This document shows positions 1-9,685 of a stretch of DNA of 45,686 nucleotides, piece by piece; position 1 is the first letter of the stretch; every line of letters starts with the position of its first letter. The notes below the pieces were generated by a model. It was not told the DNA's origin. It did not search any database and saw nothing but the letters and a program-made list of their open reading frames with translations. The translations under genes were made by a program, and so were the position numbers. The stretch spans positions 1 through 45,686 of the forward strand of contig JADZDA010000010.1 of the NCBI GenBank assembly GCA_020851255.1, written 5' to 3'. The DNA is from Burkholderiales bacterium. Lineage in GTDB: Bacteria > Pseudomonadota > Gammaproteobacteria > Burkholderiales > Casimicrobiaceae.

Positions 1-534
1 GCCGAGGAGCGGCGCAAGGTGATCGAGGCGATGGAGATGGTCAGCCTGCCGGCGCGGCTCGCCGATCGCTTCCCTGACGAGCTCTCCGGCGGCCAGCGCC
101 AGCGCGTCGCGATCGCGCGCGTGATGCTCAAGGACGCGCCGATCCTCCTGCTCGACGAGGCGACCTCGGCGCTCGACTCCGAGGTCGAGGCCGCGATCCA
201 GCAGAGCCTCTATCGTCTGATGGAGGGCAAGACCGTCGTCGCGATCGCGCACCGGCTCTCGACGATCGCCGCGATGGACCGGCTGATCGTGCTCGACCGC
301 GGCCGCGTCGTCGAGGAAGGGACGCACGCGAGCCTGCTCGCGAAGGACGGACTCTACGCGCGGCTGTGGGAACACCAGAGCGGCGGATTCCTCGCCGAGG
401 ACCTGGACGAGTCCGAGGCCGTCGTCGCGACCGGCCCGCCGGCGGCGGACGCGGAGGACGTGGATGCGGACCCGGCGCCCGTACCGCTCGAGCCGGTGAC
501 GCTCGCGCACGACCGGCCGACCGGTTCGGCCTGA
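1..534 (+). CDS. ABC exporter, C-terminal ATP-binding part (5' truncated)
   Basis: Only the last 177 codons are inside the window; the frame is open from base 1. The nucleotide-binding domain is recognisable from the signature [13 protein letters not shown] (from base 82), Walker B with its catalytic Glu in [12 protein letters not shown] (from base 142) and the H-loop [10 protein letters not shown] (His codon at 250). The DEATSALD and AHRLST forms are typical of exporter-type proteins, in which this domain follows a six-helix membrane domain; that part, with Walker A, lies to the left of the window. After the domain there is an acidic, Ala/Pro-rich tail of about 50 residues that looks disordered. 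The substrate cannot be told. Fold certain, exporter class likely. Confidence 0.93.
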   Translation, partial: AEERRKVIEAMEMVSLPARLADRFPDELSGGQRQRVAIARVMLKDAPILLLDEATSALDSEVEAAIQQSLYRLMEGKTVVAIAHRLSTIAAMDRLIVLDRGRVVEEGTHASLLAKDGLYARLWEHQSGGFLAEDLDESEAVVATGPPAADAEDVDADPAPVPLEPVTLAHDRPTGSA

Positions 535-570
535 CCGGCTGCGGCCGTCGGAGCGGGCCTGGGCGTCGGA

Positions 571-1548
571 TCAGCCGCCGGTAGCGCCCGGCGTTCGCTG
601 CGGCGACGCGCCCTGGCTGCGTGCGACCAGCCGCGCCGCGGCCAGGTCCTCGAGCGCGGTGCCGACCGATTTGAACAGCGTGATCTCGTCGCGCGTGCGC
701 CGGCCCGGATGCGCGCCGGCGCACAGCTCGGCCAGCTCGGCGCGCACGCGCTCGCGCCCGAACGCGCCGGCGGCGATCGGCATGACCAGGTCGCCGGCCT
801 CCTTGAGCGCACCGGCGCGCGTGTCGACGAACACTTCGGCGCGCGCGAGCAGTTCATCGTCGCTCTCGCGCATGTCCGGCGTGAACGCGCCGACCAGATC
901 CACATGCGTCCCCGCGCGCACCTGCACGCCGCGCACCAGCGGCTCGCGCGAAGTCGTCGCGCAGGTCACGATGTCGGCCTCGCGCAGGCCGGCGTCGATC
1001 GTCGCGACGGCCGCGGCCGGCAGGCCCCGCGCGACCAGCGCCGCCGCCGTGCGCGCCGCGCGATCGGCGCGACGCCCCCAGACCAGCACCCGCTCGATCG
1101 GTCGTACCGCGCAATGCGCCGCCGCCATGAACGGCGCGAGCGCCCCGGTGCCGACGACGAGGAGCGTGCGCGAGTCCGGTCGCGACAGGCAGGTCGACGC
1201 GAGCGCGGAGGCCGCCCCGGTCCGGCGCAGCGTCATCGCCTCGCCGTCGATCAGCGCCACCGGATGGCCGGTTGCGCCGTCCATCAGCACGTAGAGCGCC
1301 GCGACGCTCGACAGGCCGCGCTCGCGGTTGCCCGGGAACACGGTGACGATCTTCACGCCCAGGCCGCCCCGGCCGTCCCACGCCGGCATCAGCAGCAACC
1401 GGTCGCCCGCGCCGGTCACTTCGTGGCTCGAGCGCACGGGAGCGGTCACGCCGGCGACGAACGCCTCGCGCAGCGCGTCGACCAGCGGGCGCCATTCGAG
1501 AGCCGCGTGGACGAGATCGGCGCCGATCGCCGGCAGCGAGTCGCTCAT
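571..1548 (-). CDS. Ornithine cyclodeaminase / mu-crystallin family protein
   Basis: 325 aa, the usual length for this NAD(P)-dependent family, which includes ornithine cyclodeaminase, ketimine reductases and alanine dehydrogenases. The dinucleotide-binding segment LLVVGTGALAPF is followed by the family-typical order: substrate-loop Lys in GGLGVKIVTVFPGN, LMDGATGHPVALIDGEAMTLRRTGAASALA, and VDLVGAFTPDMRESDDELL. The last stretch is a hallmark of the family. The start is an ATG 57 bp from a divergent FAD oxidase, so both may share one control region and act on the same amino or imino acid; that link is inference. Ornithine itself as substrate is not supported by anything visible. The C-terminal 15 residues are low-complexity. 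Confidence 0.9.
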   Translation of the reverse strand: MSDSLPAIGADLVHAALEWRPLVDALREAFVAGVTAPVRSSHEVTGAGDRLLLMPAWDGRGGLGVKIVTVFPGNRERGLSSVAALYVLMDGATGHPVALIDGEAMTLRRTGAASALASTCLSRPDSRTLLVVGTGALAPFMAAAHCAVRPIERVLVWGRRADRAARTAAALVARGLPAAAVATIDAGLREADIVTCATTSREPLVRGVQVRAGTHVDLVGAFTPDMRESDDELLARAEVFVDTRAGALKEAGDLVMPIAAGAFGRERVRAELAELCAGAHPGRRTRDEITLFKSVGTALEDLAAARLVARSQGASPQRTPGATGG

Positions 1549-1605
1549 GTCGATCCGGGTCGTCTATGATCGGGCTCCGATGGGCGCCCTCGTGTCAGCG
1601 TACCG

Positions 1606-2781
1606 GTGAATCGCCGCGTCGTCATCATCGGCGGCGGCGTCATCGGCAGCGCGATCGCGTCGTACACGCTCGCCGATCCGGCGTTCCGGGGCAGCGTCAC
1701 CGTCGTCGAGCGCGACCCGACCTACGCGCGCGCCTCCTCCGCGCTGTCGGCGAGCTCGATCCGCCAGCAGTTCTCGACGTCGATCAACATCGCGATCGGT
1801 CGCTACGGCATCGAGTTCCTGCGCGAGGCCGGCGCGAAGCTCGCCGTCGGCGGCGACAGGCCGGATGTGGGACTGGTCGAGCCCGGCTACCTGTTCCTCG
1901 CGTCCGCCGCCGGCGTCGCCACGCTCGAGCGCAACCACGCGCTGCAGCGCTCGCTCGGCGTCGATGTCGTCCTGCTCGTCCCCGCCGCGCTGCGGGCGCG
2001 CTTTCCCTGGCTCTCGACCGACGCGATCACGCTCGGCTCGCTGGGACTGACCGGCGAGGGCTGGTTCGACGGCTGGAGCCTGCTGCAGGCGTTCCGCCGC
2101 CACGCCCGGGCGCGCGGAGCGTCTTACGTGACCGCCGAGGCGCGCGGATTCGAGACCGCCGCCGGTCGCATCGCCGCCGTGCGACTGGCCGACGGATCCA
2201 CGATCGCGGGCGACCTGTTCGTCGACGCCGCCGGCCCCTGGGCCGCCGAGGTCGCGAGCTGGGCCGGCATCGACCTGCCGGTGCGCGCGCGCCGGCGCTG
2301 CGTGTTCTCGTTCTCCTGCCCGACGCCGATCGAACGCTCGCCGCTGGTCATCGACCCGTCCGGCGCGTGGTTCCGGCCGGAAGGCCGCGGGCGATTCATC
2401 GCCGGCGTCGCGCCGGCCGAAGCCGACGACCCCGACGAGCCGCCGCTCACCGTCGATCACGCGCTGTTCGACGATGTCCTCTGGCCGGCGCTCGCCCGGC
2501 GTGTGCCGGCGTTCGAGGCGGTTCGCCTTCTGAGCGCCTGGGCCGGCTACTACGAGTACAACACCGTCGACCAGAACGGCATCGTCGGCCCGCATCCGGG
2601 TTGGCGGAACCTCTACTTCGCCGCCGGCTTCTCCGGCCACGGCATCCAGCAATCGCCTGCGGTCGGCCGCGGGATCGCCGAGTGCATCGTCCACGGAGGC
2701 TACCGGACGCTCGACCTCTCGCCGCTGCGCTTCGAGCGCTACGCCGAGCGCCGCCCGCTCGTCGAGCTGAACGTCGTCTGA
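1606..2781 (+). CDS. FAD-dependent amine/amino-acid oxidase (DAO family)
   Basis: 391 aa, GTG start. The N-terminus VVIIGGGVIGSAIASYTL is a Rossmann GxGxxG loop for FAD, followed by the acidic VVERDP end of strand 2. The C-terminal AGFSGHGIQQSPAVGRGIAE is the classic DAO-family second FAD-binding segment (glycine/D-amino acid oxidase, sarcosine oxidase group). No signal peptide or membrane anchor is seen, so the protein is probably cytoplasmic. It sits divergent to the ornithine-cyclodeaminase-like gene, which could reduce or process an imine product; that pairing is inferred. The substrate is unknown. No convincing Shine-Dalgarno precedes the GTG, so the exact start is moderately sure. Confidence 0.88.
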   Translation: MNRRVVIIGGGVIGSAIASYTLADPAFRGSVTVVERDPTYARASSALSASSIRQQFSTSINIAIGRYGIEFLREAGAKLAVGGDRPDVGLVEPGYLFLASAAGVATLERNHALQRSLGVDVVLLVPAALRARFPWLSTDAITLGSLGLTGEGWFDGWSLLQAFRRHARARGASYVTAEARGFETAAGRIAAVRLADGSTIAGDLFVDAAGPWAAEVASWAGIDLPVRARRRCVFSFSCPTPIERSPLVIDPSGAWFRPEGRGRFIAGVAPAEADDPDEPPLTVDHALFDDVLWPALARRVPAFEAVRLLSAWAGYYEYNTVDQNGIVGPHPGWRNLYFAAGFSGHGIQQSPAVGRGIAECIVHGGYRTLDLSPLRFERYAERRPLVELNVV

Positions 2782-2808
2782 CGCGCCGCCTGCGCGTCGC
2801 CCGCGGAT

Positions 2809-4377
2809 TCAGGTCGCCGGACGGCGCTGTTCCAGCGTCGACAACGCTTCGCGCAGCACTTCGCGGACGCGGTCGGCGGTCCGCGTGTCGATCATCGACG
2901 GGTCGAGGTAGAAGTCGACGCCGGTCGTGTGCTCGCTGAAGATCTGCTGCGCCGCGCCCTTGGCGTCGAGCATCCCTTCGACGACCCAGGGCACCACCTC
3001 GCGACTGATGCCCTTCATCGTGATCGGCGCGAGCGGCCTCGCGACCAGGATGTCGCGCACCAGCGCGTAGGCTTCGTAGCTCAGGACGACACGGCCCGCC
3101 TCGGCGATCGACTGCAGTCGCGCGGCGAGGTTCGCCTCGGCGCCGATGATCGTGTAGTCCATCCGGTCGGCGCTGCCGAAGTTGCCGACGTTGCAGTAGC
3201 CGGTGTTCACGCCCATCCGCACGCGGAACGGCTGCTCGATACCTTCGCGTCGCCACTTGACCGCCAGTTCGGCGACCCGATGTTGCATTTCGAGCGCCAT
3301 CCGCAAGCAGGCCTTCGCGTCCTCGGCCTCGCCCTTCGTTTCCGGGTCACCGAAGAAGATCAGCATCGCGTCGCCGACGAACTTGTCGATCGTGCCGCCG
3401 TACTTGAGCGCGATCGCCGACATCTCGGTGAAGTACTCGTTGAGCAGCGCGGTGATCTGCTCGGGCTGCAGCCGCTCGGCCGACGCGGTGAAGTCCTTGA
3501 TGTCGGAGAAGAAGATCGTGAGCTTCTTGCGCTCGGTCTGGATGACGACGTCGCGCTGGCCGGAGAAGATGCTCTTGTAGACCTGTGGCGAGAGGTAGCG
3601 CGAGATCTTCATCGACAGCGTCGCCAGGAATTCGTTGGCGGTCTCGAGCTCGCCGTTGATCGCGCGGATCCGGCCGGCGTCCCGCCGCTGCAGCAGGAAG
3701 AAAGCGAGACCGGTCGTCGCGACCAGCGCGAAATAGACCAACAGGTACTTGAACGAGAACAGGTTCTCGGCGAACGGCTGCGTGATCGTCACCTCCTGGA
3801 TGCCGCGGATGTCACCGACCTTCCAGTCCGTCTTGGTGCTCTCCGCGTGCCGGTTGTGACATTCGACGCAGGGCGCGGCCATGACGACCGGCGCCACCAG
3901 GCGGACGCGGTCGCTGAACAGCGACTCCTTCACGTCGACGATCACGTCCTTGCGGCCGGCGCGCAACTCCGCCAGCGCGCGTTTCTCGAAGTCGTCCATC
4001 GTGTGCGGCGCGCGGTTCCTGAACGTGTAGTCGGACACGAACCGGTAGGCGATGTTCTGCTGCTTCTCGCTGATGACCTTGCCCAGCTCGAGCGACAACG
4101 TCGCCGGGATCGGGATCGCGCCGGGGATGGACTCGTACAGGTGGCTCACCTGCGTCGCCCCGGGCGACGCGAGCACGCGGCCGACGACATTCGTGCCGTA
4201 GAAGCTGCGCATGCTCGAGATCACCGAGTTGAGGTCCGACGCCTGCCGGCGCAGCGCCGCTTCGGTCAGGTCGCGGATATCGAGCCAGACCGCGACCGGG
4301 AGGCCTACCACCAGCAGCAGGACGGCGGCCGGGACGAACGCGCGTGCGTGCCGGTCTAGCGGGCGGGCCCTGGACAT
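2809..4377 (-). CDS. Membrane class III adenylyl cyclase with CxxCH heme sensor domain
   Basis: 522 aa. Residues about 13-32 and 211-229 are hydrophobic helices bracketing a periplasmic domain. That domain resembles the DUF3365/Tll0287-like sensors and contains one CxxCH c-type heme motif (C170, C173, H174, within CVECHN). After the second helix comes a short linker and a class III cyclase domain. Metal-binding aspartates are D292 (FFSDIKDFT) and D336 (FVGDAML); K332 and the Thr of DYTIIG are the adenine-selecting positions, and NLAARL supplies the transition-state Asn and Arg. ATP to cAMP is therefore the likely reaction. The gene is transcribed away from the Bug operon behind it and converges on the FAD oxidase. 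The signal is unknown; redox or gas sensing via the heme is inference. Confidence 0.92.
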   Translation of the reverse strand: MSRARPLDRHARAFVPAAVLLLVVGLPVAVWLDIRDLTEAALRRQASDLNSVISSMRSFYGTNVVGRVLASPGATQVSHLYESIPGAIPIPATLSLELGKVISEKQQNIAYRFVSDYTFRNRAPHTMDDFEKRALAELRAGRKDVIVDVKESLFSDRVRLVAPVVMAAPCVECHNRHAESTKTDWKVGDIRGIQEVTITQPFAENLFSFKYLLVYFALVATTGLAFFLLQRRDAGRIRAINGELETANEFLATLSMKISRYLSPQVYKSIFSGQRDVVIQTERKKLTIFFSDIKDFTASAERLQPEQITALLNEYFTEMSAIALKYGGTIDKFVGDAMLIFFGDPETKGEAEDAKACLRMALEMQHRVAELAVKWRREGIEQPFRVRMGVNTGYCNVGNFGSADRMDYTIIGAEANLAARLQSIAEAGRVVLSYEAYALVRDILVARPLAPITMKGISREVVPWVVEGMLDAKGAAQQIFSEHTTGVDFYLDPSMIDTRTADRVREVLREALSTLEQRRPAT

Positions 4378-4483
4378 GGAGACATCTCCGCGAGTCGGTT
4401 GCCGAAGCGCGGAGCGTAACAGCGGAATCGGGCGCGAAGTGCGATGAATCCGCAGGACGCAGGCCGTGGCGCGGCGAACACCG

Positions 4484-4517
4484 GCCGTCCGGACGAAACA
4501 TCGCCCATTCGGACGGC
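4484..4517 (-). terminator. Inverted repeat downstream of Bug operon, possible terminator
   Basis: GCCGTCCG at 4484-4491 pairs perfectly with CGGACGGC at 4510-4517 around an 18-nt loop. It lies just past the stop of the last gene of the leftward Bug operon. No T-run follows, so it may instead be a processing or factor-dependent stop signal. The remainder of the 147-bp gap, which must hold the cyclase promoter, shows no clear -35/-10 pair. Confidence 0.4.
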
Positions 4518-4524
4518 AGGGGTA

Positions 4525-5535
4525 TTACTGCGCTTCGATCCTCGCGTTCTCGATCACGACCTTCCAGCGCTGGATGTCGTTGGCGAACACCTTGCCGAAC
4601 TCGGCGGGCGGCATCGCCTGGACGACGGATCCGGTCTCCAGGAGCCTGGCTGCGATCTCGGGCTTCGCGAGCGTGGTCCTGAACTCGGCGTAGACGCGAT
4701 CGACCACCGGCGTAGGCGTCTTCGCCGGCGCGAAGATCGCGAGCCAGTAGACGATCGAAAAGTCCTTCAGTCCGCTCTCGCTCACCGTCGGCACCGAGGG
4801 CATCGCCGGCGAACGCTCCGGGCTCGTCACCGCGAGTGCGCGCAGTTTCCCCGACTCCGCGAGCGCCTTGCTGCCGCTCACCGTGTCGAACAGGACCTGG
4901 ATCTCGTTGGCCACGAGCGCGGCGATCGACGGGCCGCCGCCCTTGAAAGGCACGTGAACCATGTCGATGCCGGCCGCGGCCTTGAACATCTCGCCGATCA
5001 GGTGGCCCGACGAGCCCTGCCCCGCCGACCCGAAGTTGAGCTTGCCCGGGTTCGCCTTCGCGTAGGCGATCAGTTCGCCCACGTTCGCGACCGGCAGCGT
5101 CGGATGCACGACCAGCAGGTACGGCCCGGTCACCGCGAGGGTGACCGGCGCGAGGTCCCGGCGCGCGTCGTAGGACAGGCTCTTCTTGAAGCTGGGCTCG
5201 GTGGAAATGACCGAGGTGTGCAGGAGCAGCGTGTAGCCGTCGGCCGGTGCGCGCACGACGAATTCGGTGCCGATCGAGCCGGCCGCGCCGGCCTTGTTGT
5301 CGACGACCATCGGCTGGCCGATGCGCGAGCCGATGTCCGCGGCGAGCAGCCGCGCCACCGGGTCGGTCGAGCCGCCGGGAGGATAGGGCACGACCAGCTT
5401 GATCGGCCGGTCCGGGTAGGCGCCTGCGGTTTGGGCGGCCGGCGACCCGGCGAACGACACCGCCGCCAGCGCAACGACCCCCGCGACCAGCGACCAGTGG
5501 CGCCCGGTACGCGCGCCCTCGAAACGATTCACCAT
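4525..5535 (-). CDS. Bug-family periplasmic binding protein (TTT type) 1
   Basis: 336 aa. An N-terminal signal peptide (about residues 14-36, ending near SPAAQTAGA) is followed by the family's two-lobe binding fold. Family landmarks are YPDRPIKLVVPYPPGGSTD, VVDNKAGAAGSIGTEFV, SYDARRDLAPV, VHVPFKGGGPS and MPSVPTVSE. Bug proteins bind small carboxylates in the periplasm and deliver them to a TctA/TctB-type membrane carrier or to a sensor. No such membrane gene is in the window. It is the last gene of a leftward operon with two more Bug paralogues, separated by only 52 bp from the next. The ligand is not predictable from sequence. Confidence 0.93.
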   Translation of the reverse strand: MVNRFEGARTGRHWSLVAGVVALAAVSFAGSPAAQTAGAYPDRPIKLVVPYPPGGSTDPVARLLAADIGSRIGQPMVVDNKAGAAGSIGTEFVVRAPADGYTLLLHTSVISTEPSFKKSLSYDARRDLAPVTLAVTGPYLLVVHPTLPVANVGELIAYAKANPGKLNFGSAGQGSSGHLIGEMFKAAAGIDMVHVPFKGGGPSIAALVANEIQVLFDTVSGSKALAESGKLRALAVTSPERSPAMPSVPTVSESGLKDFSIVYWLAIFAPAKTPTPVVDRVYAEFRTTLAKPEIAARLLETGSVVQAMPPAEFGKVFANDIQRWKVVIENARIEAQ

Positions 5536-5587
5536 GTCGGTCTCCGATTCCTCGCCGCGCGGCCCCCATGGGCCAGGCGACGGCCGT

Positions 5588-6583
5588 TCATTCCGCCTTC
5601 GCGCCGGACAGCTCGATCACGCGCTTCCACTTGACCTGCTCCGCCTTGACCTGCGCGGCGATTTCCTCCGGGGTGCTCGGCGTGGCGACGACGCCGAGCG
5701 CGAGCAGCCGCTCGCGGATCGCCGGCATCGCGAGCACCGCGTTCACCTCGCGGTTTATCCGGTCGACGACCTCCCTGGGCGTGCCGCCGCGGACCGAAAG
5801 GTAGTTCATCGGCGAGGCGTCGAATCCCGCCAGCGTGTCCGCGAGCGTCGGGACGTCCGGAAGGTTCGGCGATCGATCGAGCGTCGTGACCGCGAGCGCC
5901 CGCAACGAGCCGGCCTTGATGCTCGGCAGCAGCGCCGCCATGCTGTCGATGGTCATCTGCACGTTGCCGGCGACGAGGTCCTGCAATGCGTTGCCGGTCC
6001 CCTTGTACGGCACATGGACGATGTCGATGCCGGCGACCGTCCTGAAGTATTCGCTCGCGAGGTGGCTGCCCGAGCCGATGCCCGCGCTGGCGAAGTTGAC
6101 CTTCCTCGGATTCGCCTTCGCGTAGTCGATCAGTTCGCGCACCGTCCTCGCCGGCACGCCCGGATGGACGGCGAGCACGCTGGTGAACGTGCCCAGCCGC
6201 GCGACCGGAAGCAGGTCCTTCTGCGGATCGTAGGGCAGCTTCGCCATCAGATACGGGTTGATGATCTGCGGCCCCGGCGAGGTGTGCAGCCACGTGTGTC
6301 CGTCGGGCGCCGACTTCGCGACGAAGTCCGCGCCGATGGTCGCACCGCCACCCGGCTTGTTGTCGACGAACACCGTCTGCCCGAGCCGCTGGGCGAGCGG
6401 CTCGGCGATGATCCGCGCCATCACGTCGGATCCGCCGCCGGCGGCGAACGGGATGACGAACTGGATCTGCCGGTGCGGAAACGGCTGGGCGGCGGCGGGC
6501 GCGGCCGTTGTGACCGCGAGGTGCCCTGCGATGCCGGCGGCGAGAACCCGCGCCGCCAGGGTTTGTGCGCGTCGCGCGTTCAT
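5588..6583 (-). CDS. Bug-family periplasmic binding protein (TTT type) 2
   Basis: 331 aa from the ATG whose last two bases overlap the TGA stop of the upstream Bug gene (ATGA, 6580-6583); this overlap, the signal peptide directly behind it and the family length fix the start. The signal sequence ends about AAPAAAQ. Family motifs: [71 protein letters not shown]. The frame stays open far upstream through the neighbouring genes, which is a high-GC artefact. It is clearly diverged from its two neighbours, so they may bind different ligands or be functionally redundant. Confidence 0.93.
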   Translation of the reverse strand: MNARRAQTLAARVLAAGIAGHLAVTTAAPAAAQPFPHRQIQFVIPFAAGGGSDVMARIIAEPLAQRLGQTVFVDNKPGGGATIGADFVAKSAPDGHTWLHTSPGPQIINPYLMAKLPYDPQKDLLPVARLGTFTSVLAVHPGVPARTVRELIDYAKANPRKVNFASAGIGSGSHLASEYFRTVAGIDIVHVPYKGTGNALQDLVAGNVQMTIDSMAALLPSIKAGSLRALAVTTLDRSPNLPDVPTLADTLAGFDASPMNYLSVRGGTPREVVDRINREVNAVLAMPAIRERLLALGVVATPSTPEEIAAQVKAEQVKWKRVIELSGAKAE

Positions 6584-7554
6584 TGGTCGATCAGCTTCAC
6601 GTTGGCGTCGCGCGCGACCTTCTTCCATTGCTCGAGGTCGCCGACGATGTAGTCGCGGAAATCGTTGCCGGCGAGGTACGAGATCTGGTAGCCGAGCTGA
6701 TCGAGCCGGGTGGTCACCTTCGGGTCCTTCAGGATGTCGGCGACCTCGGTGCGCAATCGCGCGAGTACAGGCTCGGGCGTACCGGCCGGCGCGAGGATTC
6801 CGTACCAGACCACGACGACCACGCCGGCGAGGCCCGATTCCTCCAGCGTCGGCACGTCGGGGAACAGCGGATGGCGGACCTTGCCGGCGGTCGCGATCGC
6901 GCGGAACGCGCCGCCGTCGGTGTGCGGCTTGACCGTCGGCGGCGTGATGAACGCGATGTCGATCGTGTCGCCGCGCAGGGCCGTGATCACCGCCGAGATG
7001 CCTGCGAACGGCACGTGGAGCATCTCGATGCCCGCGGTCTTCTCCATCAGGACGGTCCCCATGTGCGGGGCGCCGCCGATGCCGGACGTGCCGTACCGGA
7101 CCTTGCCGGGATTGGCCTTGGCGTAGGCGATGAGTTCGGGCACCGACTTCACCGGCAGCCGCGGGCTCACCGCGAGCACGAACGGCAGCAGGACGATGCG
7201 CGAGATGAACGCGAAGTCGTCGGGCACCCGGTAGGGCATGTTCGACTTGACCGCCGGGAGGATCGTGATGCCGTCGGACGCCGCCCACACGAGGTTGTAG
7301 CCGTCGGGCTTGCTCTTGGCGACGAAGTCGATGCCGATCTGCGAGCCGGCGCCCGCCTTGTTCTCGACGATCACCGATTGCCCCAGCCGTGGCGTGAGGT
7401 GCTCGGCGGTGAGGCGGCCGAGCAGATCGTTGCCCGCGCCCGGCAGGAAAGGCACGACGATCCTGACCGGGCCCGCCTTCGGGAATTCCTGCCCGGGCGC
7501 GGTCGGAGCGAACGCCGCGAAGGCCAGGGCCGCCATTGCCAGTGCGATACGCAT
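6580..7554 (-). CDS. Bug-family periplasmic binding protein (TTT type) 3
   Basis: 324 aa, beginning [17 protein letters not shown], a short clean signal peptide ending about PTAPGQ. Landmarks: [80 protein letters not shown]. It is the first of three tandem Bug genes and lies 51 bp after the aldo/keto reductase, in the same direction, so co-transcription is likely. A binding protein directly behind dehydrogenase genes suggests that the ligand is the substrate of this operon; that is inference. Confidence 0.93.
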   Translation of the reverse strand: MRIALAMAALAFAAFAPTAPGQEFPKAGPVRIVVPFLPGAGNDLLGRLTAEHLTPRLGQSVIVENKAGAGSQIGIDFVAKSKPDGYNLVWAASDGITILPAVKSNMPYRVPDDFAFISRIVLLPFVLAVSPRLPVKSVPELIAYAKANPGKVRYGTSGIGGAPHMGTVLMEKTAGIEMLHVPFAGISAVITALRGDTIDIAFITPPTVKPHTDGGAFRAIATAGKVRHPLFPDVPTLEESGLAGVVVVVWYGILAPAGTPEPVLARLRTEVADILKDPKVTTRLDQLGYQISYLAGNDFRDYIVGDLEQWKKVARDANVKLIDQ

Positions 7555-7605
7555 GTTCGTTCTCCTCGCGTTTGGTCGTCGAAAACCGCGGTGCCGCGCC
7601 GGCCC

Positions 7606-8556
7606 TCAGCCGGCGCCCGGCGCCGTCAGTCGATCCAGCTCGGCGATCTCGTCGTCGGCGAGCCGGACCGCGCCCGCCGCGACGTTCGATTCGATCTGCT
7701 CGGCCGAGGTCGCGCCGGCGATGACGCTCCCGACCCACGGGCGCGCCAGCACCCAGCCCACCGCCACGTCGACGAGCTTGCGTCCCCGGCTGTCGGCGAA
7801 CCCCTGCAGCGCGTCGACGATCCGCCAGTTGCGCTCGGTGAGGAACCGGTCCGCCGAGCGCTTGGTCTCGGTCAGTCGTGCGCCCGCGGGCAGCGGCTCG
7901 CCGTGCCGGTACTTGCCGGTGAGCAATCCGCCGGCGAGCGGGAAGAACGGCAGCAGCCCCAGTCCGAACTTCCGCATCGCCGGGACGACCTCGGACTCGA
8001 CGTCGCGGACGAGCAGGCTGTACTCGTTCTGCACCGACACGAACGGCGCGAGGCCTTCCGAGCGCGAGATCCACGCCGCGTCGGCGACCTGCCATCCGGC
8101 GAAGTTGGAGCAGCCGACGTAGCGCACCTTGCCCTGCCGCACGAGATCGTCGAGCGCGCGCAGCGTCTCCTCGAGCGGCGTCTCCGGATCCGGCGTGTGG
8201 AACTGGTAGAGGTCGATCCAGTCGGTCTTGAGGCGTCTCAGGCTGTCCTCGACGGCGCGCATCAGGTAGCGCCGCGATCCGCCGCGCAACACCCCGATGT
8301 CGTCCATCGGCCAGCCGAACTTGGTCGCGAGCACGATGTCGCGGCGCTTCGTGCCCAGGACCTCGCCCAGCTGGGTCTCCGATCCGCCGCGGTTGCCGTA
8401 CCCGTCGGCGGTGTCGAACAGCGTGATGCCCAGGTCGAGCGCGCGGTGCACGACCCGACGCGTCGCCTCGAGGTCGAGGCGCTGCCCGAAGTTGTTGCAG
8501 CCCAGTCCGATCTCCGAGACCTTGAGCCCGCTCGTTCCCAGCCGCCGCACCTTCAT
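7606..8556 (-). CDS. Aldo/keto reductase
   Basis: 316 aa, chosen from the ATG at MKVRRLGTSGLKVSEIGLG, the usual N-terminus of this family, although the frame is open well upstream. The (beta/alpha)8 catalytic tetrad is visible: Asp and Tyr in DTADGYGNRGG, Lys in VLATKFGW and His in DLYQFHTPD. The C-terminal TSAEQIESNVAA is the typical NADPH-binding segment. It reduces a carbonyl, or oxidises a hydroxyl, of an unknown compound in the cytoplasm. It follows the Gfo/Idh/MocA gene by 17 bp and precedes three Bug genes; two sugar/polyol-type oxidoreductases side by side point to an oxygenated substrate. Confidence 0.93.
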   Translation of the reverse strand: MKVRRLGTSGLKVSEIGLGCNNFGQRLDLEATRRVVHRALDLGITLFDTADGYGNRGGSETQLGEVLGTKRRDIVLATKFGWPMDDIGVLRGGSRRYLMRAVEDSLRRLKTDWIDLYQFHTPDPETPLEETLRALDDLVRQGKVRYVGCSNFAGWQVADAAWISRSEGLAPFVSVQNEYSLLVRDVESEVVPAMRKFGLGLLPFFPLAGGLLTGKYRHGEPLPAGARLTETKRSADRFLTERNWRIVDALQGFADSRGRKLVDVAVGWVLARPWVGSVIAGATSAEQIESNVAAGAVRLADDEIAELDRLTAPGAG

Positions 8557-8573
8557 CGTCGCTCCCTGCCGGC

Positions 8574-9641
8574 TCAGCCGCCGGCGACCAGCCGCTGCAC
8601 GTCGACCGGCGCGCCGCTGCGGCTCGATTCGATCGCCGCGAACACGAGCGCGCTCGCCTGGACGTTCTCTTCGACCCGCGTCTCCATCGGCGGGCCGCCG
8701 TCGCGCCAGCGCGCGAACTGCTCGATCAGCCAGTGGTTGATCCACTTGGGCTGCGCGAGCGGCGCGATCTTCTGTCCCTGTCCCTCGCGGTGCTGCTGGC
8801 GCCAGAAATCCTGCCGCACGAACACCTCGACGTCGCGGTGCGCGAGGATCGCACTGCCGCGCTCGCCGTCGACCCGGATGTACTCCTTGTAGAACGTGTT
8901 GAGCCCGACCGGGTGCGAGACCGAACCCTCGTAGACGGCGCGCACGCCGTTGTCGAAGTGCAGGGTGACGATCCCGTCGGTGTCGCCGCGGTACTCGGCC
9001 CAGTCGGGCCTCCAGGTCGTCGCGTAGAGCGTCCTGCACCGCGAACCGGCCAGGTCGGCGACGATGTCGAGGTGATGGATCGAGCCCTCGATCAGGAGCG
9101 GATCGGCCATCTCGTGACGGAAGCGCGAGCTCCAGGCCATGTGCTGGCGCATGTCGCCGTGGAAACGCATGCCGATCGCGTTGATCCGCCCGAGGACGCC
9201 GGAGCGGACGACCCGGCGCAGCGTCGTCTTGTCCTGGTCGAACCGGTGGCTCATCGTCACCGCCATCCTGCGCCCGGCGGCGGCGACCTTGCGCGCGATC
9301 CGGTTCGTCGCCTCCATCGTATCGGCGATCGGCTTCTCGCAGAGGATGTCCAGCCCGTGCGCGATCGCGAGGTCGACGATCGCCTCGTGATGGACCGGCT
9401 GCACGGCGATCGTGCAGAAGTCCGCCGGCGTGCGCGCGAACGCCTCCTTCGCGTCGGTGTAGCAGCGCTCGGCGGGGAGCCCGAGCGCTGCGCGCCCCCG
9501 CTCGAGCGCCGCGGGGTCGATGTCGACGATCGCGGCGACCTCGATCGTGCCGTCGTCGACGTTCGATTTCAGGAACTCGCCGCACCAGCGGCGCCCGAAG
9601 ACGCCGATACCCACGTGGATGACGCGCTGCGGTCGCGACAT
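8574..9641 (-). CDS. Gfo/Idh/MocA-family oxidoreductase
   Basis: 355 aa. The N-terminal Rossmann domain starts VIHVGIGVFGRRWCGEFL (GxGxxG), and the EKP motif, with the catalytic or substrate-binding Lys, is in ILCEKPIADT. The C-terminal alpha/beta domain contains the HH pair in EGSIHHLDIVADL. Family members are NAD(P)-dependent dehydrogenases of sugars, inositols and related polyols. The second gene of the leftward operon; 44 bp separate it from the glutathione-transferase-like gene. The substrate cannot be assigned. Confidence 0.9.
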   Translation of the reverse strand: MSRPQRVIHVGIGVFGRRWCGEFLKSNVDDGTIEVAAIVDIDPAALERGRAALGLPAERCYTDAKEAFARTPADFCTIAVQPVHHEAIVDLAIAHGLDILCEKPIADTMEATNRIARKVAAAGRRMAVTMSHRFDQDKTTLRRVVRSGVLGRINAIGMRFHGDMRQHMAWSSRFRHEMADPLLIEGSIHHLDIVADLAGSRCRTLYATTWRPDWAEYRGDTDGIVTLHFDNGVRAVYEGSVSHPVGLNTFYKEYIRVDGERGSAILAHRDVEVFVRQDFWRQQHREGQGQKIAPLAQPKWINHWLIEQFARWRDGGPPMETRVEENVQASALVFAAIESSRSGAPVDVQRLVAGG

Positions 9642-9685
9642 GGGACGTCGATGCGGCGTACGGTCGGTGCGGCGCGCGGACGGCG

